From positions 2,976,001 to 3,040,000 of the forward strand of contig NC_035792.1 of the NCBI RefSeq assembly GCF_001653235.2: a DNA stretch of 64,000 nt. The letters run 5' to 3'. Each line of letters opens with the position of its first letter. The first letter of the stretch is position 1. The notes beneath the pieces were generated by a model that made no database searches, was not told where the DNA came from, and saw only the letters and a list, made by a program, of their open reading frames with translations. Made by a program: the position numbers and the translations under genes. The DNA comes from Pochonia chlamydosporia 170. Lineage: Eukaryota > Ascomycota > Sordariomycetes > Hypocreales > Clavicipitaceae. Shown in pieces: positions 53,964 through 64,000 of this stretch.

Positions 53964-54546
53964 ATGCCGCCAAAACAACCCACGAATTGGCGCCTCTGGA
54001 GCAAAGTCATAGTCGGGTACGAAGCCCCATCACAAGCATTATGCTACGAGCTTCACCCAGAAAATCGCAACTAATCATCACGACGCAGCGGTCTAGCAAT
54101 CAGCATAGGAGGTCCCTTACTAACCATGAGACTTACGCCCACCGAGGACGAGCTCCGAGCAAAGTACAACCCCGACCTACTCAAGAAGAGCATCGAGACG
54201 AGAGACGAGCGACAACAAGAATTTGATGACTTTGTGACAAGGTTGAAGGAGTATTCCAAATCAGATAAACCAAGTTAGTATTCCTGGCAACCCTCGGAAA
54301 CACAAAGCTTCATGCACATCACATGTCCATTTCGTATCAAGCCGGCTGCAGGAGGGTTACATAACATATTCCGTGGGAACCGAGTGCTGACAGAGCCGCT
54401 TTTCGCCGAATACAGTCTGGATCGTGGTCAAGGAAGAGGAAGAGAGACGAAAGAAGGCTGTCATGGACGCGGCCAAGGTGCAGCAGAAGGAGGCGGATGC
54501 TCGTCGGGAAGAAATGCGAAAAGAGGCAGGTCTTGGATCCAAATGA
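53964..54546 (+). CDS. cbp4: Cbp4, cytochrome bc1 complex assembly factor
   Basis: Inner mitochondrial membrane protein that in yeast joins Cbp3-Cbp6 on newly made cytochrome b during complex III assembly. Spliced model: 53964-54016, 54089-54273, 54416-54546; introns of 72 and 142 nt; 122 aa, normal for the filamentous-fungal family. Seen: a short N-terminus ([14 protein letters not shown]); a single Gly-rich membrane span over about 15-31 ([17 protein letters not shown]) rebuilt across intron 1; the [17 protein letters not shown] motif just after it; and a charged C-terminal coiled-coil helix ending GLGSK. Because it is spliced into three small exons, no single open frame shows the gene. Confidence 0.93.
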
Positions 54547-57500
54547 GCATGCAAAGGGGGTTGGACAGATGACAGCACTGCACCCGGGGGTTTTACGACA
54601 TGGAAACGTGGGAGCACAAGCGCAGACAACTTGACACTAGTGAGCGGCGAACGAATGGGACTATTTGTATAAATTACGATACTTACCGGGGTTCAGGGGA
54701 ACTGATTTTTGTTTTTAGGAGCGTGGCCCAACGTGGTCATGTACCCAACGTACGAGTACTTCTCTTCTCTTTTAAAACACTGTACGATAGTTGTAATAAA
54801 GAAGCATGGCTGATGAAAGGCCGAGAAATACTTGTACGGGAGCTTTCATCGAGTGGTGCGCCGACCAGGACTTCCCCAACACCTGGAGAAGACGCACTCC
54901 GAACTGGAGAGACTTGAAAACTTGGGGTGACATGCGGGAACCGGATACTGGCGGCAATGTCAACGCTGCAAGTCAATACGACTTCAGATCGAGCTGGGGG
55001 TGGATGCAACGAACAGAATCATATCACCACTTTGCGTGTCCTGTTCTTTGGACTTGGGGCACATGAGCAATGGCACGGACAATTTAGCCCATTGAAGCCG
55101 AAGCGTTTGGACCTTGGTGTTCCCGCCACCGTCGTGATTGCTTGTCCGAGACCAACTTGGGTGTAACAACATGTCCAACAGTTGCTTGCTGTGGCGTTTC
55201 ACTGCAGCCATGGTTAACCAAGGCCAACAACTCCGTGCAACTCTTTGCAGGGGTATTTTTGGGGAGCGATCCAAGTGAGTGGCAAGAACCAACACCAAGT
55301 ATCAGCATTCCAGAGTCCGGACTGGTGGTTTTTGATAATACGTCTCCGTCTTTTGAATCTCGACCGAATGATTGGACTGTTGGTGGTGGTCCCTTCGGGG
55401 ACACCATGGTCATGTCTTCCAGCCCACCTCTACTGAACGCAACGTGCATATCCCGTGGTCTACTGGTATTGATAAGGTCGAGCAAATATGGTAGTCGTAC
55501 AGCTTTGACAAGGGCATTTGTGCATGCAGCCAAGCACTTCCCCGACAGCCTCCGCGTCAAAGGAGGATTGGTCCGCCTGCAGTCTTGGCAGCAGACAAAA
55601 AGTTCCCTATTAAACTGTGCTCCGTACACTAGCGATTTCTCCTCCAACAAATGATCCTCTTGGCAAACCGGTTCGTTTCTCAAATGCTTACTGTAAATCT
55701 CGGAAAAGACTTGGTTGACGAATTCCACTTTGAGAGGCTGCTGGATCTTTGTAAAAGACAACAAACTTATCACTGTAAGGGTTGCCAAAAGCATTGTGCA
55801 AAGCGGCGGCGCTATCATCCCCAGATTACTCCGATTATAGAACAATTGATGGCACCAGGACATGCCGACAGAAAGTTGATCCATAGTTGAAACCGAGTTA
55901 TGTCTTCTGCTGACTGGCCATCGAGGCCGTTCGCACTCTGGCCACATTCTTCCTGGTGTGTTGTCGGGCGTCCTTCTCCGCCAACCTGGGCACCTCCCAG
56001 GGCCAAGGGGGAATGGGATCTGTGCTTATTACCGTGTGAAAAAAGTGGCCGGGGTAACATTGCTGGATCTAGGCCCCAGGATGCGGCTAAATTCTGTTTG
56101 GATGATACTACCGTTGACTAAAGTACCTTGGTTGATCATCTAAACAGGGGTGGTCAGCAGGGAAGCTGCATGCCCTGGCCGGACATTAGTGGTCAAAGTC
56201 TTTTTTAAGCCGTCAACACTTTAATTCTAAGCATGATTGTATATTGGCGCCACCTGTCGGAGGCAATTGCGTTGTCAATCAATCGATTGCGCTGGGCCAT
56301 GACACGGGAAATCTAAACTCAAGTGCTGCGCCTGTGATTTGCCTTCGAAGATTTTGTTTCAAATCGCCAGAGAACTGCATCACGCACCACACCTCTTCTG
56401 CTTCCTTTTGTGCATGCCCGGCATTCGTGGGCCGACTTGGCGACGCTTCCTTGGCGATGCCCAGCACCGCCCAGAGATCCGCGGCAAGCCATGGCGCAAG
56501 ATTCGATGCGCCAGAAAGGGTCGACTTGAGCGCTTCATTTCTGTGCCAAGATGGTAGTACCAACATTCGATTGGAGTGGCGTATCTCTTGGTTGCCCATG
56601 ACGAAGGGGGCCACCCTCGCCATTTTATTACCCCGTTTGACTGACAGCAAGATGGTCTCGTACGAGAGAAAGTAGCGGCTTCGCCAACACCATGAGTTGG
56701 GGGGATGTGGAATTGGAACAAGGCACCCAAACAGTATTTCTCCGTCAACGGCAACCAAAAGGCCTGCCAAGATCAACTAAAGTCAGCCCATGTTGGAAAG
56801 CAGAAGGAGATGAACCAGCCTGTCGCCTGTAAAACGCCATGTTCCCCACATGAAGTTGATACCCGGGCACCGTATTTGAGGGCCGCTTCAAAAATTGCAC
56901 GCGACAAAACAAAAGTTCGTCTGGGGTCCAAATCTAGCATTGCTTACTCTCACATGGAGTACTCCGTACAAAATGGCAATTCTGGTTACTCGCCGATCCG
57001 GGAACGAATCCAGGAATACATACAGACGAGGCCCTTGTGACCTTGACAGCCGTTGATAAGTGGATGGATGTGATTTCAGTCTTCCAACAACAGTTCCACC
57101 ATCTGCCTGCCGCTTAGAGGTTAGTCGAGAAGAGAATCCAGAGCACATTGACACCAATCGTGTTGAAGGTTGGTCCTCGCTTGGCGATTCAGCGAAGTGA
57201 AAATGACATACCTAGCAATATCGACCGAAGTCGCTCAGGACACCATGGTATCTGCTGTAAGAAGTGACAGGAGGATTGCAAAATATGAGACAGATGCCTC
57301 GTCAGCGGCGGCAAACTCTAGGCACGAGTATCTCAGTGGTCTGTCAGTCTGTCACACGGGCCAACACTGTAAATATTGTGACAAGAGGAGTGCATGGCTT
57401 TGGCTGGAGCGGCAAACCAGATCATGGAGAAAAGCCCCCCGGCCTGAACTATGCAAGGCCTCCTCACTGTACTCCGTGGATACATCGATTCGAGTTTGCC

Positions 57501-59411
57501 AGCTCAGCAACCCTAACCACTAGACCGAGGGCGCTGGAACTTTGATAGGCTGTTACAACCTAGGCACTTCAGTACACTTGATGGCCTGGAACGATACCAC
57601 AATTTTGGTGCCAAGTTTGCCCTCTGCACCGCGCCGGATCGCCCAACCAGTTGCGGCGAGGGACTGGAACATGTCTCAGTCATTTCATGTTGTCCAAGAT
57701 GACATCGACCAATGCCCAATTCTGTGGATCTGGGAATTGACAAAAATAACTCTCAGCATAGGGGACGACATACAGCACAAGCCATGTGTACTCTAAGGAG
57801 TAGAATTTTGAATGTTGATTCCCCCCGTCACATGGCCCTGAGGGCAATCTTCACGTCCAACTGCAAAAGAGGCTGGGCTCGGACGTTCCGTCATCCAGTG
57901 GTGGTGTGTGCGAATCCCAGCTCAATTTTGCAAAAGATCCTCATTGCTCCAGCCTTTGTCTCCCCAGATAAGCAAGCCGCTAATAATGCAAAAGGAATGC
58001 AAACCTCCACCCACACCAAACAAATGCTCAAGCCCGTTTGGGCCGTTGGCCACCCCAGCCAGGTAGTTGTGCAGAATCCCCGAACAGAAAAACTCCAAAG
58101 GACGGCAGTGGTCCCAAGGGCTGCCTCAGCACCGTCGTGGGTTGTCATGGAAGCTTTTGTCGTTGTTGCTGGCAGATAACGTCTAGCGTCTACGCCATGC
58201 GTTCAAGGTGTAAGCCAGATGGTTCGTCAATAGGACGCACTACCATTTCAATACGCATTCTGGTGGCCTCCATTACCCATAAGAGGCAAGCTTTGCCGAC
58301 GAGGTTATTTTATTGAGGTGGTTAACCGGTATGATTAGTCAATATCAGAAGTCTAAATGAACTTCTAGATTCAGCTGGCTGTTGGCCAGCAAAACCCAAG
58401 AGAGCCGCGGCCCTCTCAAGCAAAGGCGGCGCATCCAGCAAGAAGAGTCGGAGGAAGCCTACGACGGTGATAGACATTGGTTTGATGGCCTTGGCGGAAG
58501 AGCAGTCTGTAATAGGCAGGTCCGTCAAGGCGTGTTCCAATCACAGTCTCTTCATCAAGTGGGCTGAATGGAGGTGGCGCACTTCTCAATGAGGACGAAA
58601 AGACGACGAAGACTGGGCCGAACCTGGAGGAGGCGCTGGGGGTCACTGTGTTGAAGGAGGGTGCCACATGGGCTCGTCCCGCTCTGCATTAAGCAGATGG
58701 AGGTAGTGAAGGGAAACCTTTTTGTGTGCTCAGGGGGTGTCTGGGGAAGTGCACGATGTGCCATATTGCGGATGGGTCGAAGTTGGCCTCGTTTTTGCCG
58801 TCCCCTGGTCGCCATCGTCGCCATGCTCGGAGGGAGGGGTCAACAACCGTCTTCTCGCTCCTCGCTCCTCCAACCCAACTCAATTGGTGTCTACAGACGC
58901 GAACGGAGCTGATTGCAGACAATGTTCCAGCCATGTCGAAGCAAGGGTTGCTGGTCTCGAGGGCCCCCAGCCCTGCTAGCTCCAAAAACGGCGTCCGTCT
59001 CGGCTCTTGGCACATCTGGCCCACCGCCGCTCTTGACATTCCGATGCAATGTTTCTTCACTTGTCTTGTCAGGGTTCCGTAGACAGTAGTCCGCTCTGGT
59101 GTTACAACGCTTTGTTGCTGTTCTCGGTTGGCTGGCTATAGATAGTGAAGCAGGCGTAAGCAGGGTGTGGTGTGATGCGAAGGGTTCACATTGTAGGGGT
59201 CTGGTTTGTCTGTGGAGGATCGACCAGACCGGTCTCCTGCTTGTTTCCTTCCTTTTCTCATCTCTTGCCGTCCTCGTCTTGGATATAAACTCCATCATGC
59301 CGCCATCGAGTTTCGTTCCTTCCCTCCTCTATTCTCTCCCCGACAGCCGTCTTTTACCTTTTCCCATCGTGCCTCTCCAGTCAACTGGTGTGAGCACAAG
59401 ACTCGGCAATC
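54547..59411. other. Gene-poor intergenic region
   Basis: 4.9 kb without a supportable gene. Two unrecognised frames overlap on opposite strands (55084-55947 minus, 287 codons; 55142-55654 plus, 170 codons). TACTCCGT occurs at 56960-56967 and 57470-57477, the second next to a tRNA-like fragment. The right end (about 59245-59400) is pyrimidine-rich and is probably the transporter promoter and leader. Confidence 0.5.
57484..57537 (-). other. tRNA-like fragment (possible SINE head or tRNA relic)
   Basis: On the minus strand GGTCTAGTGGTTAGGG is a good pol III A box of the Glu/Asp tRNA type, and CTCGAATCGA about 20 bases later is a weak B box. Acceptor and T stems do not form, so this is not a functional tRNA gene. 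It may be a short degenerate tRNA-derived element. Confidence 0.35.
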
Positions 59412-62085
59412 ATGGGTCTCAAGGAACGTTTTGGTATCAAGTCCACCGAGACTACCGGTGAGACAACGGGGGCTGATGTCCTCCCCAATGCTGACGGTAC
59501 TGAGCGCGAGCTCCGCCGATTTAGACGTCAGCATCAGTGGGATCCCTTCCTGGATATCGACAAGCTCGACAACATTGATGATGCTCTCGCGTCTGGAAAT
59601 GCCGAGAAGGAGGCTGCTATTGACGAGTCCCTGATCCAGGAGGATTCGCCTTATCCAGAAGTCCGCAACTCGGTAAGTTCAAGTATACCGACTACCATCA
59701 GCTGAGCTCTTGTTGGCAAGCAAAGCAAGCCCAATTGTGAAACCAAGGGCTAACAAGACAAACATCAGGTTCCTCCCACTGATCAAGACCTTCCTGTCAA
59801 CACCCTCCGCGCTTGGACTATTGGAGCCTTCCTCTGTACTGTTGTCGCTGCTTGCAATGTCTTGCTTAGCATGCGTCGTACTCCCATCTCGATTTCGTCT
59901 ACTGTTGTGCAGCTTGTCGCTTATCCGTGAGTCCTGAGCCTATTCTAAGCCTGTGCCTCGGGCTTCGCAAGCCTTCTCTAACCACTGCCTTTACAGAATT
60001 GGTTGCGGATGGGCCAAGTTCATGCCTGCCAAGTCATTCAAGTTATTCGGTCGCACCATCGAGCTCAACCCTGGCCCGTTCAACACAAAGGAGCATACCA
60101 TTATCACCATGATGACTGCTGCCGGCAGCTCTCTAAGCTACGCCATCGATATTCTCCTCGCACAGGAAATTTTCTACAAGCAGGAGTTCAAGTCCGTTTT
60201 GGCCCAAGTGCTTTCTTTGCCCTAAGTTTTTGACTAACACTTGGTTATAGATGGGGTTTCCAAATTCTCCTTATGGTTTCAACCCAGGCCATGGGCTTTG
60301 GTGTTGCTGGTATTGCTCGACGATTCCTCATCTGGCCATCGTCAATGGTGTGGCCTGCCACACTTATTACCTGCACCGTTATGTACTCGCTTCATGACCA
60401 TCGCCCATCTGATCCGTCTGCAACCAACGGTTGGAAGATTGGTCGATATAGCTTCTTCCTGGTTGTTGCTGGATGCACATTTGTTTGGGAATGGTTCCCC
60501 CTGGTTATTGCTCCTTTCCTGAGTTACTTCATGTGGCCTACTTGGATTGCTCCGTCCAATGTCGTTGTCAACCAGATTTTCGGCGGCAACACCGGTTTCG
60601 GGCTTATGCCAATGTCTCTCGACTGGTCCACTGTCACCGCTTTCTTGCAGTCTCCCCTCCAGACCCCTGCGTTCGCAATCCTCAATGTTTGTGCAGGTAT
60701 CTGCTTCATGGCCATTGGTGCTGCTGGTTTGGCTTTTGCTGGACCTGAGTACTACCGATATCTTCCCATCAGCGCCAACCAAAACTTTGACCGATATGCT
60801 GAACCTTACCAGACGGCTCGTATTCTCACCAAGGAGTTTACTGTCAATGAGACCGCCTATCAGGCATACTCCCCCATTATTCTCGGCCCTACCTTCTCTC
60901 TGTCGTATGGTATGGGTTTTGCCGGTCTTATGGCCACAGTTATGCACGTTATCCTGTTCTACGGCAGTGATGTCTGGAACCGGGCTAGAAACTCCCAGTA
61001 TGATGAGCCCGATGTGCACATGAAGCTCATGAGGAAGTACAAGGAAGCACCTGAGTGGTGGTTCATGGTCATCTTTGCTGTCAGCTTCGCCTTCGGTATG
61101 GTTGCTTGCCAAGTTTGGGACACTCATCTTCCCTGGTGGGCGTACATTGTCTGCATTATTATTGGTGCCGTTCTCTTTATCCCGATTGGCATGGTTCAGG
61201 CTATTACCAACCAGCAAACCGGCTTAAACATCATCACCGAGATGATCATCGGATACATGATGCCCGGACGCCCCGTTGCCATGATGCTGTTCAAGAGCTA
61301 CGGATACATGTTGTCATACAATGGCCTCAACTACATTTCTGATATGAAGGTCGGCCACTATATGAAGATTCCCCCTCGCAGCATGTTCGCGGCTCAGGCT
61401 TTTGCCGTCATCTGGCTGTCATTTGTGCAGATTTCTGCTTACAATTTCCTTCGCGGCAATATCAACGAGATTTGCACGCCGACTCAGAAGCAGGGCCTGA
61501 CTTGCCCTAACGCTCGAACTTTCTACAACGCCAGTGTCATTTGGGGAGTTATTGGACCCCGAAAGGTGTTTGGCCCCGGCGGAATGTGAGTAAAGCAATC
61601 CTTACCAGTTGATGCATTGATGCCATGTGCTAACTCCCTGATTCAGTTACTCTTGGACAAACTGGTTCTGGCTCATCGGTTTTATCGTTCCTGTGATCCA
61701 GTACCTGGCTGCCCGGAGATGGCCTCGCAGTTGGGTGCGCTACATGGTCAGCCCTGCTCTTTTCGGTGCCGCCGGAATGATTCCTCCTGCTACCCTCTAC
61801 TTCATCTTCCAGTGGGTCATTGTTGGTCTCATCTTCAACTTTTTCATCCGCAGAGCCTTCTTTGGCTGGTGGAGTCGCTACACATATGCTATGTCCGGTG
61901 CTCTCGACATCGGTACTGCCCTTTGCACTGTCATCACGGGCCTTGGTCTTGGCCTGAGCATGACAGAGATGCCCGACTGGTGGGGGACCAAAGTTTGGCA
62001 GGACACTTTGGATTACAATGGCACTGCCGTGACGAGGCAGTTTGTTCCTAATGTAACCCACCCTCTTGGACCGGACAGCTGGTAA
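59412..62085 (+). CDS. Oligopeptide transporter, OPT family
   Basis: Proton-coupled plasma-membrane importer of small peptides (tetra/pentapeptides, glutathione in some members). Spliced model: 59412-59672, 59769-59926, 59997-60191, 60251-61585, 61647-62085; introns of 96, 70, 59 and 61 nt; 795 aa. Seen: a charged cytosolic N-terminus; 14 or so hydrophobic spans; the OPT hallmarks NPG (residues 164-166, in ELNPGPFNTKEH) and KIPPR (577-581, in MKIPPRSMF); and a conserved SYNGLNYISDMKVGHY region before KIPPR. Intron 3 uses a GTCCGT donor; the join EFK-WGFQ is required by frame. The architecture fits the peptide-transport (not yellow-stripe metal) branch of the family. The specific substrate is unknown. 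Confidence 0.95.
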
Positions 62086-62918
62086 GGGGACTTGGACGCA
62101 GGGGTAACAAGAGTAGCACGATATGTGGAACGTACATTTTTATGTTTGTCAGTATGTATTTGACGTAAAAATACTTAGCAGTCATGTGTATATGATCAAG
62201 TTGAATATACTAAGGCGGCAATGAAGCCAATTGTGACATAACTGTGCCGAAAGTGATGATTGTCTGTCACATGGATGCGTGATGTAAGTCGTTCTGCGGG
62301 TGTTTGGGAATATGTGTATATCGTTGGTTGGGAACAAGTAAGCTGTCAAGCTGAGCTTCTTCCCACGACTTCTCACCAAATGGAATAAAGTAAAAAAAGT
62401 TGTGGGAGTGCAAGAGTAGACAGGAGAGGAAATAGTTAGATAAATGCATACTGCGAAACGCCGTGGTTCACTTCCTAAAGAATATATTGATGACTGCCCA
62501 AGACCCTTGGCCCAAATATAATCTGGGGGCTAGCAAGCCCCAGATTGTTTGCCCAGAGCAGCCTTCAGAACAACCCACCTGCCACACAGGCTTTGAGCTG
62601 GGGTGGGGCAAGTCCATTCTCGGCCAATACATTTTCCACACGCGAAAACTCTTGGCACGCACAAAAACGACTCTTGCTTTGCTCCATCACCAATCTGTGC
62701 CGTCGGCGACAAATCAGCCTCTTTGACGCAACCCCTCACCGTTTCTCGGTACGTAGTGAATCCCCCAACGGACCTTATAGCTCGAATTTCGATTCCGACG
62801 TCGTCCGGCTGACCCTGTACCGGATTTTGGCCTCCATTGGTGATTTTGTGCGAGCATCTTTAGCTGACAAACTGTCGGGCGAATCTAGCTCTCTTCATTT
62901 TCCTCACAACCTCTCAAA
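62086..62918. other. Intergenic upstream of NAC-beta
   Basis: 833 bp with the 3' flank of the transporter gene and the promoter/leader of the NAC-beta gene. No gene was seen. Confidence 0.5.
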
Positions 62919-63647
62919 ATGGCTGACGTCCAGGAGCGCCTCAAGAAGCTTGGCCAGGCTGGCCGTATCGGTGAGTAGATTCAAACATTGGGAGACCGAA
63001 CCTCGGAGGAGGGGTGGCTCGATATTGAAGATTGCTAACCCGTCCAATTAGGGTAAGTTTTCATCCTGTATCTCACGATGTTGCCAGATACCGACCGACG
63101 AACCTCGACGAATCCTCGACCTTTTCTCCGAACAAATGGCTAATCACCCGCTTTTTTTCCGATATACAGTGGCAAGGGTACCCCCCGAAGAAAGGTCAAG
63201 CGTGCGCCCGCCCGATCCGGCGCCGATGACAAGAAGCTCCAGCAGACTTTGAAGAAGCTCAACACCCAGCCCATCCAGGCCATCGAGGAGGTCAACATGT
63301 TCAAGTCTGACGGCAATGTTATCCACTTCTCTGCTCCCAAGGGTACGTAAAACCCATTTCAATTGATGTCGAAATAGGATAAAGGAGCTCGCAAGCTGAC
63401 ATATATCTCATTGGCAGTCCACGCCGCTGTGCCCTCCAACACCTTTGCCATCTACGGCAACGGTGAGGACAAGGAGCTCACTGAGCTTGTCCCCGGTATC
63501 CTGAACCAGCTGGGCCCCGACTCCCTTGCTTCTCTCCGCAAGCTCGCCGAGAGCTACCAGAGCATGCAGAAGGCCGAGAAGGGTGAGGACGACGACGAGA
63601 TCCCCGACCTCGTTGAGGGCGAGAACTTCGAGAGCAAGGTCGAGTAA
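62919..63647 (+). CDS. egd1: Nascent polypeptide-associated complex subunit beta (BTF3/Egd1)
   Basis: Ribosome-bound chaperone subunit that pairs with NAC-alpha at the peptide exit tunnel and prevents mistargeting to the ER. Spliced model: 62919-62970, 63052 (a single base), 63170-63342, 63418-63647; introns of 81, 117 and 75 nt; 151 aa. Seen: [13 protein letters not shown]; the ribosome-binding motif [14 protein letters not shown]; the NAC domain (about 35-100) with IEEVNMFK and [13 protein letters not shown]; and an acidic C-terminus ending NFESKVE. Direct joining of 62970 to 63170 breaks the frame (stop after about 27 codons), whereas inserting the G at 63052, bounded by a proper AG and GTAAGT, restores Gly-Gly, which is conserved from yeast to human BTF3. 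Confidence 0.93.
63052..63052 (+). other. egd1: Predicted one-nucleotide exon of egd1
   Basis: The sequence around it is CCAATTAG-G-GTAAGTTT. Upstream intron 62971-63051 has donor GTGAGT and branch point GCTAAC. Downstream intron 63053-63169 has donor GTAAGT, branch point GCTAAT and acceptor TACAG. The base contributes the middle position of a Gly codon. Confidence 0.8.
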
Positions 63648-64000
63648 ATTTGACCTCTTGACCTTTCCCCTCACAGTACGAACATTATTTCATAACGAAC
63701 GGGAAATAGAGGAGGGGGAGGAGGGGAAGCACATGGCGGACATGGGCCAGTGTGGTATATCCTTATGGAACGAAGTAATACCAGGCTTGCCTTGGAATGG
63801 TACTAGGTGCTTGGTGACTTTATTTTCTATCGGGGTATTACTCTGGCTTGCTTTGTGCTCATCATGGACGGTGCCTCAATCACATATTTTCTGCTTTAGC
63901 AGGAAATTTTGGTCGGACGTTTTGCCAATAATCTCTTTTTTATCGTGTGGAAACGGGATCTTGCAAATTGGTCCGGACTTAACAACGGTGGCGGCGGATG
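63648..64000. other. 3' flank of egd1
   Basis: 353 bp to the window edge: 3' untranslated region and flank of the NAC-beta gene. No further gene was seen. Confidence 0.5.

Noticed and set aside
60342..61217. 291-codon minus frame opposite the OPT transporter
   Set aside because: Antisense shadow of the transporter's main exon, with composition unlike a protein gene.
36738..62085. A secondary-metabolite cluster around the epoxide hydrolase and transporter
   Set aside because: No polyketide or peptide synthase, P450 or cluster regulator nearby; the genes between are housekeeping (fum1, cbp4).

Overview
The window is a 64 kb piece of nuclear DNA from a filamentous ascomycete. The signs are short introns (mostly 46-143 nt) with GTRNGT donors and CTAAC/CTAAT branch points, pyrimidine-rich promoters, long intergenic spacers, and a eukaryotic gene set that best fits a Sordariomycete, probably Hypocreales. 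Species cannot be read from the sequence alone. Fifteen protein genes and one intron-containing tRNA gene are supported. Exon joins were worked out by hand from splice sites, reading phase and family conservation. Every complete spliced model has a length divisible by three.

Layout. 1-3374 (-): Gin4/Hsl1-type kinase whose 3' end runs off the left edge. 6046-6127 (+): tRNA-Gly(GCC) with an 11-nt intron. 6696-10222 (+): smc5, convergent with a kelch/coiled-coil Tea1-like polarity protein at 11301-15865 (-). Then comes a 6.1 kb spacer holding a 492-bp fold-back transposable element (19892-20383). 22008-26547 (+): Raptor/Kog1 of TORC1. 27592-29433 (+): cytosolic aspartyl-tRNA synthetase. 33595-34940 (+): AP-1/Pap1-type bZIP factor after a 4.2 kb spacer. 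36738-37001 (+): small secreted protein. 37845-39297 (-): choline/ethanolamine phosphotransferase. 41690-45621 (+): cellular RNA-dependent RNA polymerase, convergent with fumarase at 46245-48092 (-). 49100-49440 (-): three-exon cysteine-rich secreted peptide. 51073-52363 (+): epoxide hydrolase. 53964-54546 (+): Cbp4. 59412-62085 (+): OPT oligopeptide transporter. 62919-63647 (+): beta subunit of the nascent-polypeptide-associated complex (NAC).

The genes are mostly housekeeping or growth-control functions (polarity, TORC1, translation, TCA cycle, phospholipid synthesis, DNA repair). They are mixed with accessory traits: RNA silencing, two small secreted proteins, an epoxide hydrolase and a peptide transporter. 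There is no biosynthetic cluster and no operon-like arrangement.

The most notable observations are: (1) a predicted single-nucleotide exon in the NAC-beta gene at position 63052, required to restore the conserved Gly-Gly; (2) an intergenic 9-mer, AACATTGAA, found 11 times, always outside coding sequence and often 260-900 bp upstream of a start codon; (3) a second enriched intergenic 8-mer, TACTCCGT; (4) the fold-back element with a 55-bp perfect inner repeat; (5) a six-cysteine mini-protein gene ending in a 9-nt exon.
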